Shown: positions 5,453 to 5,756 of the stretch, one piece after another
Position numbering within the stretch: the first letter of the stretch is position 1
How the letters are laid out: each line of letters begins with the position of its first letter
Origin: an archaeon
Lineage (GTDB): Archaea > Hydrothermarchaeota > Hydrothermarchaeia > Hydrothermarchaeales > JALUUU01
Length of the DNA stretch: 5,756 bases
Assembly: GCA_027021185.1 (NCBI GenBank)
Contig: JALUUU010000245.1
Location: forward strand, 1 to 5,756
Reading direction: 5' to 3'
Program-made: the position numbers and the translations under genes
The notes under the pieces: generated by a model
Databases searched by the model: none
What the model saw: the letters and a program-made list of their open reading frames with translations, nothing else
What the model was told of the DNA's origin: nothing

Positions 5453-5756
5453 TTGGACACCCCGAGCCTGGGCCTTGTTGAGGTATTCCAGGAGCTTGAT
5501 AAGCTGAACTATTGTAGTTTCGTCCCCGTTAAAGATAAAGGCATCGATGTTGTTGGTTTTAACCAGAAGAAGAACAAGTTTATAGCAATCCAGGTCAAAA
5601 CAAGCCGACGATACGAGAGCAGGTATAAGTCCAAAGGAGGGGAATACGGCTATTGGTGGGAGATAACCAAAAAAAAACACGTGAATATTGCCCGGGAGGG
5701 AGTTTTCTATGTCTTTGTGGGCCTCCACTTCGACGTTAAAAATAGGAATGTAATAA
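5453..5756 (+). CDS. PD-(D/E)XK nuclease-fold-like protein (3'-partial)
   Basis: The frame is open from TTG 5453 to the window end (101 codons, no stop), so the C-terminus is missing. The start is set by GGAGGT 8 nt upstream and a TATA box further up. The segment GIDVVGF (30-36), a turn, then FIAIQVKTSR (43-52) matches the D-x(n)-(E/Q)xK core of PD-(D/E)XK-fold proteins, with D32, Q47 and K49 as likely metal-site residues and E10 in the preceding helix. A Q in place of the second acid is known in several families of this fold, such as Mrr-like and intron-associated PDDEXK proteins. An aromatic stretch YGYWWEIT (65-72) and a strand FYVFVGL (85-91) follow, as expected for the later part of the domain. 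Such proteins cut or bind nucleic acid, and the substrate cannot be told from this. An A9 run at 5669-5677 encodes three lysines. The fold call rests on motif reading only. Its relation to the kinase upstream is unknown. Confidence 0.72.
   Translation, partial: MDTPSLGLVEVFQELDKLNYCSFVPVKDKGIDVVGFNQKKNKFIAIQVKTSRRYESRYKSKGGEYGYWWEITKKKHVNIAREGVFYVFVGLHFDVKNRNVI

Noticed and set aside
5414..5728. 104-codon open frame on the - strand
   Set aside because: It is antisense to the PD-(D/E)XK-like gene, whose + strand promoter, Shine-Dalgarno and motif content are much stronger.

Overview
This window comes from an archaeon. The main evidence is an ArlI/FlaI-type secretion ATPase followed directly by an ArlJ/FlaJ-type platform protein with two T2SSF domains, the archaeal form of type IV filament machinery. 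Supporting signs are TATA/BRE-like promoters about 26 nt ahead of short leaders, strong GGAGG Shine-Dalgarno sites, TTG and GTG starts, oligo-T termination tracts, and heavy use of AGG/AGA (Arg) and ATA (Ile) codons. Base composition is near balanced. The codon bias suggests a thermophilic or anaerobic lineage, but I cannot assign a phylum.

Region 1 (1-3960, + strand) is the 3' part of an operon. It holds the C-terminal 189 residues of one ArlI-like ATPase, then a complete second ArlI-like ATPase (578-2236, 7 nt downstream), then an ArlJ-like membrane platform (2218-3960, overlapping the second ATPase by 19 nt). The two ATPases are tandem paralogues, about 54% identical by hand alignment over the shared stretch, and both keep the catalytic motifs visible here. 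Two motors beside one platform is the most notable point of the window. No pilin, ArlH or prepilin peptidase gene is visible. The operon ends in an AT-rich gap with four successive oligo-T runs (about 4000-4040).

Region 2 (4041-4672) holds two small genes facing each other. One is a possible 97-residue helical/coiled-coil protein on + (4104-4397, TTG start, with its own TATA box and Shine-Dalgarno). The other is a 78-residue two-helix membrane protein on - (4327-4563). Their 3' ends overlap by 71 bp.

Region 3 (4620-5383) is a short cytoplasmic histidine kinase with all HisKA and HATPase_c motifs and no sensor domain. It is divergent from the small membrane protein.

Region 4 (5384-5756) carries a clear promoter and Shine-Dalgarno, then the first 101 codons of a TTG-started protein that looks like a PD-(D/E)XK nuclease-fold protein and runs off the window.

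The filament motor and platform genes presumably act together at the membrane. Nothing in the sequence ties the kinase, the small proteins or the nuclease-like protein to that machine beyond proximity, and each seems to have its own promoter. No tRNA, rRNA, CRISPR array or insertion sequence was seen, and no gene-free stretch exceeds 300 bases.
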